A stretch of DNA of 64,000 bases, taken from assembly GCA_013398175.1 (NCBI GenBank), contig VZRZ01007407.1, forward strand, positions 223,141 to 287,140, given 5' to 3'. The notes under the pieces are model-generated. The model saw only the letters and a list, made by a program, of their open reading frames with translations, was not told where the DNA came from and ran no database searches. Source of the stretch: Climacteris rufus (Eukaryota > Chordata > Aves > Passeriformes > Climacteridae). Numbering within the stretch: position 1 is the stretch's first letter; every line of letters begins with the position of its first letter. Below are positions 35,001 through 49,610 of the stretch, in pieces. The translations under genes were made by a program, and so were the position numbers.

Positions 35001-35539
35001 AATGTCTCTCTCTCCATATATTAGATTATAGCAGGTTTTTCTTCATGATTTGTTATATATCCAGTAATATGATCAAATTATATGCATATGTACACACATG
35101 TACATAAACACGTGTGTTTGTACATTATATGTGTGGTCTTTCATTACAAAAATATAATATATATAATCTATAAAAATACATTAATATGCCTATAAGTAAT
35201 AATATGAATAAAGCACGAGGTCCTGAATATTTTTAACATTTCCTGTTTACTGACTGCTTTCTTCTTGCTTCTTTTTTTTCCTAACTTTATTCAGAATCAC
35301 CTATGAAGATACTGTTTCTACAAAACTTATAAAATCTGTTCTATTCTCTTACAGCCACTAAATGACCTCTTCAGATTCTTGTGTATATCAAAATATATAT
35401 TTATTGAGGAGTGCAAATATTGGCTTGGAAAAAATATTTTTGTGCCTTTTTCCTAAGTCTTCTCCCTTGCAGGCCTAGTGTAATAAACTAAAGGACAACT
35501 TTCATGGTACTAATTTTCCTGTAAGCCCTAGTAGTTAAT

Positions 35540-35990
35540 ATAAGCCACTGTGCCTCAAGTGCTGCACGCAGTTGTTGTGACCCAAGGCCAGTGACCAACA
35601 CTCTGTCCTGTTGAACCTCATGCTGTTGGCCTCAGCCCATTGATCCAGCCTGTGCAGATCCATCTGCAGAGCCTTTCTACCCTCCAGCAGATCAACAGTC
35701 CTGCCCAACTTGGTGTCATCTGGAAACTGACTGAAGGTGCCCTCAATCTCCTCATCCCATTCATTCATAAAATTGTTGAACAGGACTGGCCCCCATGCTG
35801 ATCCCTGGAGAACACCACTTGTGACCAACCGCCAGCTGGATGAACTCAGTTCACCACCACTCTCTGGGCCCAGCCATCCAGACACTTTTGAACTGAGCAA
35901 ACAGTGTGCCTGTCCAAGCCACGATTTGCCAGCTTCTCTGGGAGAATGTTGTGAGAGACAGTATTGAAGTCTTTACTGAAGTGCAGCTAA
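35540..35990 (-). mobile_element. CR1 LINE internal fragment, dead
   Basis: The minus strand reads SSWRLVTSGVLQGSAWGPVL, FNNFMNEWDEEIEGTFSQF, PDDTKLGRTVDLLEGRKALQ, MDLHRLDQWAEANSMRFNR, matching the reverse transcriptase domain of CR1. The catalytic F/YADD motif has become FPDD, and the frame decays after the NRTECW part. Neither the CR1 5' end nor its 3' UTR and octamer tail is present, so this is an internal piece truncated on both sides. One stretch of 121 codons is still open. Confidence 0.92.
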
Positions 35991-38900
35991 ACTTTCGTGC
36001 TGTTCTAATATCTCTTATTTTCTGGCTGTAGCATTGCAGGTTAAGGGAGCATCATGATTTAAATCTCCATGTAGAACAGTCTTTCATTTATGTACCACAA
36101 GGGTCTTATTGAGTATTAACACTGCTGAACAAATTGTCTTAGAGGTTCAGATTCTGTAATTCCAGACAATCTATGTGATCCAAGTAAGTAAAGGTTCAAT
36201 TTTACATTTTAAATGGGAAGTGTCTGTGTATAAATTCATGTTGACAGTTATAATTAGTTTAGTTAGGAACTTTCTGCAAGATAGATAATACTGTGAAGAC
36301 ATAGAATGACCAGTTAATTTTTATTTTCTGTTTTATTACATAGATGAGATGTTATACCACATTAACCACAAAACAGAAGAACATTTTTTAAATTTGCAAA
36401 CAAGATACTTTTATTTATTCTATACTGATAAGAAAAATGCTTTTTACATCACCAATTTTATAGTGATATGAAGTCTGCTTACCTTTCCCATAGGAATAGA
36501 TTTTTGATATAATTTTTCTCTTTAGAGTAACCATATAGCAAATATGAAGAAGTAGATGTCAAGTCCATACTGAATATTCATTTAGGAAAATTTGTAAAGC
36601 AGTTGTATATATCTTCAAAATTCACCTGCTTAATTAGATAATGCAAGAGATCCAGTTTCCTTTATAAAGAACAATTTTTATAAGTAACATTTATAATTTT
36701 TTAGGAACTGTCATGGTGCATAGCATATTCAAGTGCACATCTAAAACTTCATTCTGATATTCAGCTAAAAATTTACAGCACAAAAATTATTAGAATGAAA
36801 TTCTTGGATTTGCCACAATTCTGTCAATTCCAGGCATCATGAATACAGCTTAACTACATAGAGTTTGCATTGTCAGTAGATTATAATGGACCATGGGTAG
36901 ATAGAATTTAATCTCTAATGAGCCTCTGTCTATTAAAATAAACATGAACTTTAATCAAAACGTAGGAGTACTGAATTCAGACACACCAAGATAGTGTTTT
37001 TTGCAGTCTTTATGACCATAATTAATATGAAAAGAGGGAAAAAAGTAAGGTTTCTGAAAAATAGTTTGTACAATACAGATCATATCTGCATAGGACTCAA
37101 AATCAGTTGATTGTTTCAAAAGAATGTTTTTTTAAATTCAAGGATGGAAGGTCTGAAAGTTATGTGTATAAAACTAAGGCAAGAATAGGGTTGAACACGG
37201 TGATTCAAGTTGTCAGTCCTAGAAAACATTTGAATGACCCTGCCAGAGAGATCAGAATATATGTAACACTGATATTTCTATTAATGTTTTTTATGTCCCT
37301 TAACCTGAACACATTTGGACCAAAGATTATCCCTGCTCCCTCTGAGCAACAGAGGGCATGCTGCAGTCCACAACACTAATTGCCCTTTAAATACCTTCTG
37401 GTATGGCACTAACCCTTTCACTGAACAGGGAAGTTGAGCACTTCAGACAACTGTACATATTCAGTAGTTTGGAATCCAAATCCGTTTAACCTTTGTACTG
37501 TCAGTAGTCTTTCTTTTTTTACTGTTTTTTACTGACATTACTGTTGTAATGCCTTAAACCATGACATCCATGAAAACATTCTACTGATTTTAGCAACTTT
37601 TGAATCAACCCCCCAGAGTTCTACTGGCCTTTAATTTTGATTGATTTCTACTGTTTCAGAGCATTTTCAGCAAAGAAAACCAAACACCCAAACACACAGG
37701 AGAATCCCAGTAAGTTCTCCAGTAGGGGATGAAATTTATATGTAGTCTGACAGTTTAACTACTCCATGACTCATGGAATGATATGCATGATGAGTTTATA
37801 AAATTAATCTTGTGACAAAGAGGCCAAATGGGAGGTTTAATTGCTAAGACAAATAATTATAATCCCTGCACATTGTTCTGTTTGTGCAAAGTATTTGTGT
37901 CATCTTTCCCTTACACGGTTAAGCTAAACAGAATTGTTACCTTAATGAACCCCCAAAGTATCTCATTGACTTCCAATGGCTTCCACCACTGATGTTGTCC
38001 AAACACCCTTAGAGCTGAATGTTAAATAAATAATGCAAAAATCTAGAAAATTTTTGCAACTGCATCAATAAAAATCTTTAGTTGTTAAGGTGTTCTACAG
38101 GCTTGAACTCCTTGTCTCCTATTATCAACTTCTTCTAGTATTACATTTTGTTAAGAATAAAGGATTTCTGATAAGATGATTTTAGGGCCAACACATCCTT
38201 TGAAGATGAGAGCTCAGTGTAATTGCAGTGTTATCAGTATAAGGGATAGATGATATCCCTGAAAATCTCAAGCAAACAGAAAATTGTCTATACGCTCTTT
38301 ATATCTATGTTTTTTAATTCCTTTTAAACAGAAATTATTTTCAATTTGTTTTAAAAAAATCTACAATAGACAAAAAATCAGTATAATTTAAAGTATAATG
38401 CAAGCTTATGACTTGTAATTAAGCAGAAAAAGTTTCAGTGCCTCCTCTTCTTTTCTCACATGTGCATTGCAATCACATCAAATCCTTTCCTCATTTTCCT
38501 GTTAAAATAGCAGGGGAAATGAAGCAAAGGAAACTCATCATAACTTGCTTGTCAAGCATGACTAGTAGGAGGCTCTACAGTCTATATAAATTATCTGCCA
38601 TTTTGCTCTGGACAGGAAATTAATTTGCAACAGTTCTAAAAACTTTTAGTGATCATCAAAATAAGTTAACGTTCAGAAGTACTGAAGTATAACACAGAAA
38701 AAGCAACCCTACATTTCTTATCCTCTTATGCTGTAGTTGCAGTCTTATCTCTGAGACAGTCCTAGCTAGAAGGAAAAATACTGATTTTAGCTGATATCAA
38801 GTGTTTAGTGTTTGAATAACAAGCTTGAAGCTACTTTTGTCAGTTTTCCAGTGGCACTAGAGAATTAAAATCTGAAACTTGAAGAAATTTTCTGCCTTGA

Positions 38901-41900
38901 GTCTCTGTCCTACTGACCTGAGTCTTTGTCCACTGTGCTGACCATTCATTGTGGCCCTAAAATCAAATGCATACATGTAAGACATAAATTTTTCATGAGT
39001 TCTACAGTGTATGCTTGGAGGTCCCTTTGGACATCAAGACAGCCACTGATATCTGACTCATTGGCGCATGCTTGGCTCAGCTGCTCGGAAAGCTGAGACT
39101 TTGTACTGCATGGCAACATTTAGACATGGAAACCACATTGCTGTTTGTGTGACTTTGCCCTGGGATGGGGGCTGCTCTGGAGTTGCTCACAAACTGAAGA
39201 TTTAAGGGCCATAGATCAGTTGTCTTACACCCCATTACTTAGTGTCCCTAAATCATCTCTACATCTGCTTAACTTGCTGACTGCCAGTGGAAGAGGGGAG
39301 TGTTTCACTCCAAACACTCACTTGATGCAGATCAGTACCACCAATGTGAGCAGAGTGATGGCACTGTATGCTGGCCCACACTGTGTTTTGCTCCTTAGAG
39401 TGTAGTTTCCTCTCCATTAGACGTTAGGGACTCTCACAGGCCAAAAGTATTACTTTACATTACCAAAAGCATGTTTTATTCATGTGTTAATAATGTCCTA
39501 GATAATATAATATATCCTTAACTTGCTATTTAATTCAAAGAACGTAAGTATCATAAAGAAGCACACATGATTTTATGCAAATAGTACTCTAGCTATCTAT
39601 TCCTGGCATCCACATGAAAAGCTGTTACTATGACATATCTTCTGGTCTAAATATTGTTACACATTTCAGAGCCACTTGCCTGTCATAAAAAAATAACAAG
39701 AAAATATATTAACTAAATTTAGCCCAATCACAAGACCTTTTCGTGAAATGGTTTCTTTCAGAACACACAGAGAATTTTGGGCGGTTTAGCATTTCAAGAA
39801 GAAGGAATCTTCTCTAGAAACTTTTTTCTCCCTTTGTTGTTTTCATTTGTAAACCTATTGTTTATCTTTATAACACTGTTCTGGTTGTACAGGAAATTAT
39901 TAATTTCCTCTGTCTGTTTCCATTTTTCATATGCTTGCTCTGTGATTTTCAGGCACTGTTGCTTCTTTTTAGTTACTCTACCATTTGCAGGGGAGAGGGG
40001 AAAAATGCTGCCCATTTTTATTTTATGTGTCTCTTCCATTCTCCCTGCCCTGTTACATTTGTGCAACTCCTGTCTCACCTTTTCATGCTATTTTCTCTCA
40101 GAATTTCATTGATATGAATTGTAAGAGTATTTTCAATATTTTTTCTTAAAACAGACTTATTAAATTTCTATAATTTTACTAGTGAAGAAACACATTTAAC
40201 CAACAGGATCAGATCTTCAAACATATTTTCTAATGAAAGGATTAGACTGAGGGCAAAATCCTCTGGAGAAAGCTATAACATTGACTTACACTTACATTTT
40301 ACTACCAATATTATTGAAAAGAAAGGGAAGGGGGGAGGTTAATTTAATATATTTCCACTTACACATTCCCAGATTTTGCTATAGAGGTGCCAAGATGCTG
40401 ATTTTCAGAAAAACGATGGGAATGGGGGATAAATTAAATCAGGAATCCTAAATGAAGTGTACCAATGTGCAGAGCACTGGGTGACACTGAGCAGACATGA
40501 AAAGGTCTTTTACCAGGCCTCTGGTTGGATTTTAAATGACTACACATGGGAAAATGTGTCAAGCCATCAAGGATGAGGTCAGAGTATCTGTTTTCAGTTC
40601 AATCTTGTCAACAGCCTTTGATAATGCTGACTATCCTATGTGACTGTGAGTAGTTTATGTATGCAGTTATGTGATTTACAACTCTTTTTTTACCAACAAA
40701 CATTTTCAAGAAACAGAAAGAAATTACCATTCATTTCGTATCTGTTAGCAGACAAAAGGATAATGAGTACACATGGGAAGATTTGCTTTGCTGGGTGTTG
40801 CAAGGCGGGAGCCATATTAGGGATATGAGCTCAAAGGAATTATCCATGAAAGATCCACATGCCAAGGAAAACTGAGAGTCTGTTTCAGAGGAATTCAATA
40901 GGACATGTAAATACAGATAATAAGGGAAAGTGTGTTAACGCTGACTTCATAGAAAAGAGTAAAGAGGAAATAAATGTGTAACATTTGCAAAAGTTAGACT
41001 CTAAAACTCAAGGAAACCCCTTTAAAATCTGTTCCAACTCAATTTTCAAGGTTCAAAAATCACAAAAGAAATGTAATTTCCATAAGTTTTCTTAACCATT
41101 GAGTGATATTTCACTCTTGGGCATGGGGAAGTCAGAGATGTTGCTCTTAATTTGGGTGTATGGAGGTGACCTCTCCAAAAGAGCTTTATAGCCATTGGTC
41201 ACATCTTTCTGAACATTTCTCTCCTGGTCCTGCAAGGCCTCAGCCTGCCCACTGTATATTGAAAGGTCTTCCAGTATTGAGGTTTTTTTTTATCATGCCT
41301 GGAATCTCTGGCCAATGATATTTATATTCACCAAAGGCATCATAAAATGTAATGGGAATTATGAAAATTTGGTAGCTGCGGGAAATAGCAATGTATCATA
41401 AACAATCATAAGATAGCATAAAGGATCCAAGCTAGCCAAAATGTAATTCTTCAGAAAAAGCTGGTATTTAGTTCATATAATGCATCTCATCAAAAGTTAC
41501 TTAGCTTGTGTGTGCTTTTAATATTTCTACTGCTTTGCCACAATTTTTTTTGTACTGGACCTGACGGAATGTCTGCATGCTGCAGATCTGCTCTTGTTTT
41601 ACTGCAGTATATGCTGTTCTGTTATAGTGAGATACAAATGTTCTCATCTGTACTGATATCAGTCTGTCTTGTAAGGATGTAGGTTTGTGTTCAAGGCTGG
41701 TTTGTGGTAGAAGGTGGTTTAAGTTATTGTGGTTACCCAAAGCATCCCAGCTGTGTCTCTCTCCCTTAAAACAGTCTTGGAAAAAAAACCCCAAAACCTC
41801 TGAACTTGGCAGAAGTTTAAGGGCAAGGTGCAAAAGAAACAAACGAACCTGGAAAGTCTCAGTTTGCAACTAATTAAAAAACCAACTTTAATTTTCAATC

Positions 41901-44900
41901 TTAAGGAGGGCAGAGATATTTTTGAATGCTCTGCTTACTGTATTTACTGGAGCCAGTGGCAAGCAGTGCTTAATACAGCACTTTATCAACAAGCTGTCAG
42001 TAACTCCAATAGATGGAAATATTGAGTCACGTTAGTATTTCCTAATGCACTTTTTGAACTGTCATCACTTTGGTCAAATCTGTGGGTATGATTGCTTTCT
42101 TCCAGTGGGTCCCCTGTCATTTCTTGTCACGTTTTTGTTTTCACAGCACCAGAGAACAGTGACTTATCAGGAGTAAGACACTTCCATCTTCTGTACCAAG
42201 GATGACATTTGCTTGTCCTGTCCTGTATATGTGGAGCTAGAAGATGTGGTAACTCTACAGATCTCCCCGTTTTCCCATCAAAATGCACTCTTCTGTTGTA
42301 CAACATGTATAAATGTTTGACTATTAGGAACAGTCAAGATTTTTAATATGTGTAAGCAGTCATTAAGCACACTACGATTTTTAATTCCATTCATAACTCA
42401 CACATTTATCTTGGTTTCCTTGTAATTGCTATGAAATAGAGTTTCAGATTATTATTCACCTGCTGTGTTACAATTAGCATGTTCCTAATAGCTTCAAAAT
42501 GGAAAACTAAAGTTGAACATCTGAGTCTAATTAACAGTTCATGTCACACTTTGCAGGAACTAATACTTGTTGCTTTTGGCAGAGTTAAGAGCCAATAAAA
42601 TAACATTCATAATGGTCATATTAGGGTGCCAAACTTTAAAATGTAATTAGTGAAAAATGAATGTAATTTCATTTCTGGAGAGACTGCTGCTGAGGAAGAG
42701 GGGGTGTTACATTATGTTAAGGAGACTGATGCAAAGGAGAGAAAATAGACTTGTATTCTTCACAGTGCAAATTCAAATCCAGTAGAAGCTGGATTTGTTT
42801 ACATCAGCGTTATTAAGTATAAAGATCACACACAAGGTACATCAAGATAACATTAAAAGTCTGTTGGATTTCTACAATGATAATCTCTCATAATCTCTTA
42901 TCACTTGCATAGGCAATGATGGTATAGATGTCTCCCGTGCAGAGTAGTTTGAGAATAGCAAGTGGCTTACAGTCAACATTGTCAGGAAGGCATGAAAATC
43001 CTGGTTTGTACTTCTCTCAGCACTTCCTTGAAGGGTTAATCAAATGGCATCACTGAAGACCCTCAGAATTCTGTCTGGGAATTGTCAGCCTTGTTCTAAT
43101 CAAATAGGAGCCTTGGAAGAGGATTAGTCTTGAAATTTATTACAGAGAGTGAATTCTTCACTGCTTTTCAGAAATAGGTGTTCTTGCTCCTGGCAGAAAT
43201 ACTTCCTTCCTGGCCTTCCTCTGCTAAAAGGCCTATGGTTCCTCACATAAATCTGCCTGATTGTGACACTGGTATTAACCTTCAGTCCTGCTCTTTCTGT
43301 TCTTCCTCTTGTATGCATTTTTCAAAATGTTTTCTTTTATTTCCTACTTGCCATATGATATCCTTGAATACTGGTTTCTGTCTGCTTCACTGACCTTTTT
43401 GGGGTGGAGGGTGGTGGTGCAGAGCACAGGGCTAAGCAGCATTTTCTTTTTTATATTACTATCACTTTTTTCCCCTAACATTCTTACGATGAATGTTTCA
43501 AGGTTTCTAATTAATTAGATACAGGCTGACTATTCTCAGAAATGTAGGTGAGATTCAGTGATACTCTCTTGTTACTAAACAAACAGTGAAATTGCCAAAG
43601 AATGATCAGATGGTTAAAGTACCAGGAATATGAAGGAGATTTTGGTGTTCATAAATGAAATGTGTGGGAACTACCCTAGAGAGATGGACACGGTCTGAGA
43701 GCTGGATTTTTTAGATCTGACATCATTATAGGGGAGTTCTATTAAGGACAGAAGTTGGGAATTTATATTAATAACTGAGAAGAGGAAAGTCAGGTTTACA
43801 AGAAATTTAAATGCATGAAAGACTAACAAACAGCAGGAAAACAAACCAGAAAAAGTGCAAATCCTCATGAGACTAATAGAAAACTGCATAGAGGTAACAA
43901 CAAGACTTTTTCCATGGGGGTTATAAAAGGGATAATGATCAATAAATCAATACTTCTAAAGTTATTTTACAAAACAAGACACTAAATTTGAGTTATCCAA
44001 AACAGTGTTGCAAAATATGGTAACTGGATACTGTGAGATTTGCAAACTCACCAATCTACATGTCACTGAAGACAACAGTTGATTTGTATGTATTAGTCAA
44101 TGAGTTTACATTGTAAAACACCAGGACGTGTTTAGTTTCCAAAGAAGTCCACCTTCATTTTGGATAGAGGGGCAAAATCTTCAAATGTTTTAAGATGGAA
44201 CTCAGTCCATTCACCAGAAGGATTATTGCTGTGGGTGCTTCCAAGGACTGGTTGGGACCTGTTCTATTTTTGTTGTTTTCCACAAATGTGCAACAAGTCC
44301 ACAGTCATTAAAGCTAACAGTTGGAAACCCACCAGATTTTTCATTTACATGTCCAGGAAACCCCAGGTTTATCACTTAGCACATATTTGATCTTTGTCTC
44401 AAGTCTAGTCTCTCCAGTCATTCACACATTTACATCTTACATTGCGTAAGACCAGCACAAACTTCAGTAGAGATTTTTGTCTAGCTTGGCTTGCACAGAA
44501 AAGCTATTTGGCACTTACCTCTTCACGAGAACAGTGTTAACATTTTAATCCTGACCTACAGAGAGGTCACCAGCAAGCAAAACAGGACACTTGAGGAAGG
44601 AGATCCTGACCTGACAACTCTAGACAGCCTCATTCCCTCTAGAGTTTTTTGGACTTTCAGCTGCTGTTCCAGACTCTCTGTCTCCATCTCATACACTTGT
44701 CCCTCTGTTCACTCTAGCTATCCTTCCATGTTTGCAGCTTGGCAAATCCATAAACCCACATGGCTAACCTCTGACATACCATGCAGACTTACTGCACTGA
44801 TCTGCTCATTCATGTTGCTTATTATTTTAAGGAGCATTAACTTCTCCATCTCCTGAGCCAAAAACACGGTTCTGATGTCTTCACTTCTCTAATCCTCATA

Positions 44901-47900
44901 GATTCTTGGATCACCTGATTCTTGGATCTCAGTCATGAACAGCTTTCGTTATAGCACTATTTGTAGAAGCTTTATTTCTCCCACTTTTTCTCCAAGAAGC
45001 CACCACTAGCTGGTTTCCACAAAGAAACCAAACCAAACCAAACCAATCCTGAAAACAGTTTAAACATTCATTGCTACTTAATGTGTAAGCTTATTTAGAT
45101 TGCCAAAATGGAATAAAACAGCACATTTTAGTTCAAATCTCTCCTAGGGAAAAGTGGATCTATTCCAAGCCTCTGGGTTTTTCTGACTCATATGGCACTC
45201 CTGCCTGACAGCTTCCACTAACTTGTTCTTAATTCTCCCACAACTGTTATAACGAACTGTAAAGACTGAATTTCTTCTTCTGGTTTATACTTGCACTATT
45301 TTTCAGCAGAATTCCTTTGTCAAAAAATAGAGATTTAGCATCTGTGGCAATTTGTCTCTATAGTCAAGAGGTTTTATCCTCTACCAAAACAAACATGGCA
45401 TGGCTGTTTTTTCTGTTATGAAATGACTATTAACTGGTAGCATCAACCAAAGGTCAGTTGCTTGAACAGATCTGTTTTGGTACTGGTGCTGAAATACACA
45501 GAGGCAATGAAGGACATGAAGTGCTTTGTGGTTCAGTTATAAATGGTACAGAGATGGGATTTTGGTCCAGTCACTGCAGAGCCGTACCAGGTATCTAACC
45601 ACTGGAGGGCTGCACCACTAGCCATTTCTGAGTGGGAGAGCCTCACTGAGACTGCAGAGGCTCTGATCTGCTTTTCTCTCCCTGCACAGACTCAGACTGG
45701 CTCAGCAAAGTGGCTGCTGTAGGCTTCTCCGGGTGAAAGAAAGGCACCATTGTAACACTGTCAGAGAAGAGCCTGAGGTAGAGCCAGAACATCCCAGTGC
45801 TGTGCCGAGGCGTGGCAGATTTCTAATCACACCTTTCCAGAGTTAAAGTCTCACTTGCACTGTTAGTGAGAGAGAAGGATAGGAGAGGTATTCTGGTTTT
45901 ATGAAACAACAAAAAGGTCTCTATCTATCCCCAATGTCTTTTATCATTACATTACTGGATCTCCCCTCTGAATTCTTTTTCTGAGGGACAATTTTCAGTT
46001 CCAGAGGCCTTTTATAGCATATGTTTTGCCTGCTATTCAGACAGGAAAATACTGTTTATTCCTTCTCACGCTTTAGGATTTGAAAGGAGCTCAGACACCA
46101 CTGCAAGACTCATTATTAATTTCCTTTCATTATATAGAATAAATTATCATTCTATCTTTTTCCACAATGGAATCTACTGAGGATATCTCTTTAAAAAGAT
46201 GACTCCTTATGGTGGCAGATCTGCCTGTATCTTATCACTTTTTTAGAGATAGAAAGGATTATTTTTATGATAATATTGCAAAATTTCTTTGGAAATTCAG
46301 TAAGCCTGAGTTAGTTCCATAACTTGCAACAATATACATTGTGTCCTTATAGGTAAAAATGTCTTTTAGAAAAATTAGTACTAGTACAATGAACAGCAGA
46401 TCTGTGAACTTTACTAAGATTCATCTTACATGTATGGATGTAAGATATTTCCATTTTAAATGGAATTAAGATAGAAATTTTACTTTCATTGAAAGTAAAT
46501 TGAAGTAAGATTTATTTATTTTCATTAATATTAAGACAGTAAGTTATTTCCTCTTGGTCTGACCTTGTCTCTGGAAAGAAACCAAATTCTATGTTGTCAT
46601 TCCTAATTCTGAATGGTGATAATGCCTATAATACAGGTCCCTGCTGTGGCTGAATGAATGCAATTTTCAGAATTAATATTGATCATCTTGATGTTTTGTA
46701 AGACATTGCTAGGCAAGATTAAATTTCTGTGCCAGTTCTAACAAAAGTTACTTTGAAAACTTTCCTTGGAATGTGAATTCAGAGAGAACTTAAGATGTTC
46801 AACGACACGAGAAATCCAGCCATTTGGTCTCTATAAACATACGACTCCATTATTTGGATCCATATATCTGTCCAAGAATGAGGACTCTTGACTCCTGATT
46901 CAGTGCTGAGACTAAATTCAGTTTAAATGGCTGTATACCTCCTGCCTCTCTCTTTCTTCCTGTCCAATTTACTCTTAGGACAGAAATACATGGTACACCC
47001 CTAGTCAGGTCATAAAGCAGTTCCACACCTTGTGCTGCAGAGAGAAATGAAATGTGTAATGCACAGGGCTGCACAGACCAGCTCAAGCTTCTGGAAAAGC
47101 AAAGAGGTCTTTCTGGAAGGGAGCACAGTAATTATGAACATGGCTGTGGCTTGAAATGCATTGGGGTGAGAATATATTTGTATTAGATAGAAATCATTTA
47201 AGGAGATAAGTATGCCTTTCTTCTCTTGTGTAGAATGGAACAGCACTATGCAAATTTATGTGGTTTGGGCTATAGGCTGGGTACTTAGAGATTCATAATC
47301 ACAGTATAACAGGTACTGCACAAATATATTTTTACTGTATTCAGACCATGGATAGTCTAGGTGTTACTGAAGTGGATACCTACACCTGCATGTCCATTTG
47401 GCTGTACGAAAAAGTCCAACCAGTTGTATATGTCCGTGTGCTTCCAAACAGAGACAATTTTTTTGTTGTTTTTTCTATGTTAGTTATTTAAATGACTGAA
47501 AGAATCACCATATAACAATCCATGAGCACTACAAATCTCCTTCATTTTTGTTTTTATTGCCTTCCACAGAATGAACTTGTCTAGATTTTAGGCAGATAGA
47601 ATGATTTCACTGCATGTGCCATCACAATTACACCATATTTCTCTAATATTTTAATTAACACAGCTACAATTGCTGATAGTGCACTTATTTTCATTTTATT
47701 ACAAGTGGTGGTCAGGATTTCCAGAGTGACCCAGACAATTTAATGAAACATCTAACTTTTGTAGTTTTAAATTGATTGGATTTTTCTGCAGCTAGCTAGC
47801 TCTGTCTATTTTAAATAGATTTAAACCAAATTTTACATTCATATAAAAATTTACTTCAAATAAGAACTGCAAATAAATACGTGGTCCAGCATCTCACTCC

Positions 47901-49610
47901 CAACAGATTTTCTATTTGACCAATATCTGATTAAGAAGTTCCATTTCTGTTTTAACAATTGTTTACTGCCTCTGAGGAGCGTCTGCCCGGGAATATATTG
48001 AAAATATAATCCTTGGCCCCAGTACAGAAAACAACATCTGCCTAGACTTTGACTAACACAAACATAGCCAGAATTTTTGATGTCAAGGAGGGGACTTTGG
48101 AACTTTAAAAGGTGCAGTAAGGCAAATCTTGCAGCAGTTTTCCACATTAGCTTTCAATTCTCTGAGCTTCACAGGTGTGAACATCTATCTAAACGATGGG
48201 CAGAAAATGAAAGTTGATACTTCATTGCAGTAATATCTGAAGAAATCTTTGCAGATTGAAATGGTGGCATAAAATACTGCAACATAACCATATGCCACTA
48301 TGCCTCACATTGGTGAGGACACCATTAGCTTTCAGTACATTCTATGTACGTTTATTCTAATTAGTTCCTTATTTTTTTCTTAAATAGCAACATTTCTGAT
48401 TAATGAAAAAGTAATTAATTATCAAAATCTTATAGAGCTAAAATTGCGTAAGCTCTGTTCTTGTTTTATATCAACTCAGTTTTAAAAATTGTTAGTTTAA
48501 AAAAAAATGATAGCACTGTATATGGAAATTCATGAAAAAGATCCTAACATTGTCCAGGTTTCCATAGTATCCTGAACACATCAGAATGCCAAAATGTAAA
48601 TTTGGCTGTAAAATCAGTTTCCTGACATAGATCAGCTAGTACAGTAGATCTGTCTATATTTGCTCATTTAAAATATAATTCTGTGAAAATATTTCAATAT
48701 CAGAAAGAAAAAATTAAAACCAAACTGAAATAAAAATATCTATTTTTCTTTCATAAAAGAAATAGACAATTTTGAAGTGGCTCATATATGTAGGAAGAGC
48801 AAAAAACTTTGAGGTAAAAGCACTCAAGTATATGATTTTAGTAGAGTTAAAGAGGATTTGTATGATGAAAAGTAAGGCTAAATATACATTGCTATTTGAA
48901 GTGGTTCATAAAATTTTAAAAGACCAATTTGTGTGGTACTAATTTTTTGTCCTTTGAATGTCCAAAAAGCCTACTGTGTTTCCATATTTTCTATTTCAGA
49001 TTTCCCCCTTCATCTTGCTTCACAAGATAGGCAAGAAACATAAATGCTAACAAAGATATCTGACAAGTTAAACTGTGCTTTTTGGGATATGCACATAATA
49101 CAGTAGCCAGATTTCTCTGACCTATTTTATAGTATAGCCATTTAATGGCAGTTTTTCAGTGAGGTGGTGAAATCAAATATGGTTCACAAAATTTCAGCAG
49201 AAGCCCACAATCCACACATGCAGTATTACAAAATGTGCACACTGAAATATTAATACTGCCTAGTGAATTGCCAGGATTACTGAAGATCTTACTACTCTAC
49301 TGCTCAATACATTGAGATGCAGAGATCCCCAGACACCAGCTTCACTACCCTATCAACCCCAAAACCCTAAGTCATTCAGCCATAGCACTGAGCTGACATG
49401 ATGCCTCTTCAGCATTGAAAGTTTTTAAGGCATGGTGCAAGACCAACACAGATTTATGGTCTCTTATATCCATGCCTGTGTGTCCATGTGTTCTGTGCTC
49501 CTCTCCTAATTGCACTGACTTTGTTGCATTGTGTCAGCACACTTGCAGCATGTATGACACTTCTGTCATTGTGGAGTGGGTGCTGCACAGCTGCTATATC
49601 CATGTTGAAT
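35991..49610. other. Intergenic, about 13.6 kb, repeat-poor
   Basis: AT-rich sequence with almost no recognisable transposon. Open frames up to 122 codons (for example minus strand 41501-41869 and + strand 44491-44856) show no known domain and no splice-linked neighbour that I can identify. It includes small perfect inverted repeats at 42774-42797 and 46423-46499 and an (AAACC)n stretch at about 45.03 kb. Confidence 0.6.
45026..45046. repeat. (AAACC)n simple repeat
   Basis: Four AAACC units. Short simple sequence. Confidence 0.85.

Larger units (their letters stand above)
31382..35539. other. Intergenic, no recognised gene
   Basis: Contains T runs (31873-31892, 33313-33327), a possible MIR remnant, a C/T homopolymer block with one N, and a TG/TA microsatellite, listed separately. 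Reading frames are short and unlike known proteins. Confidence 0.6.
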
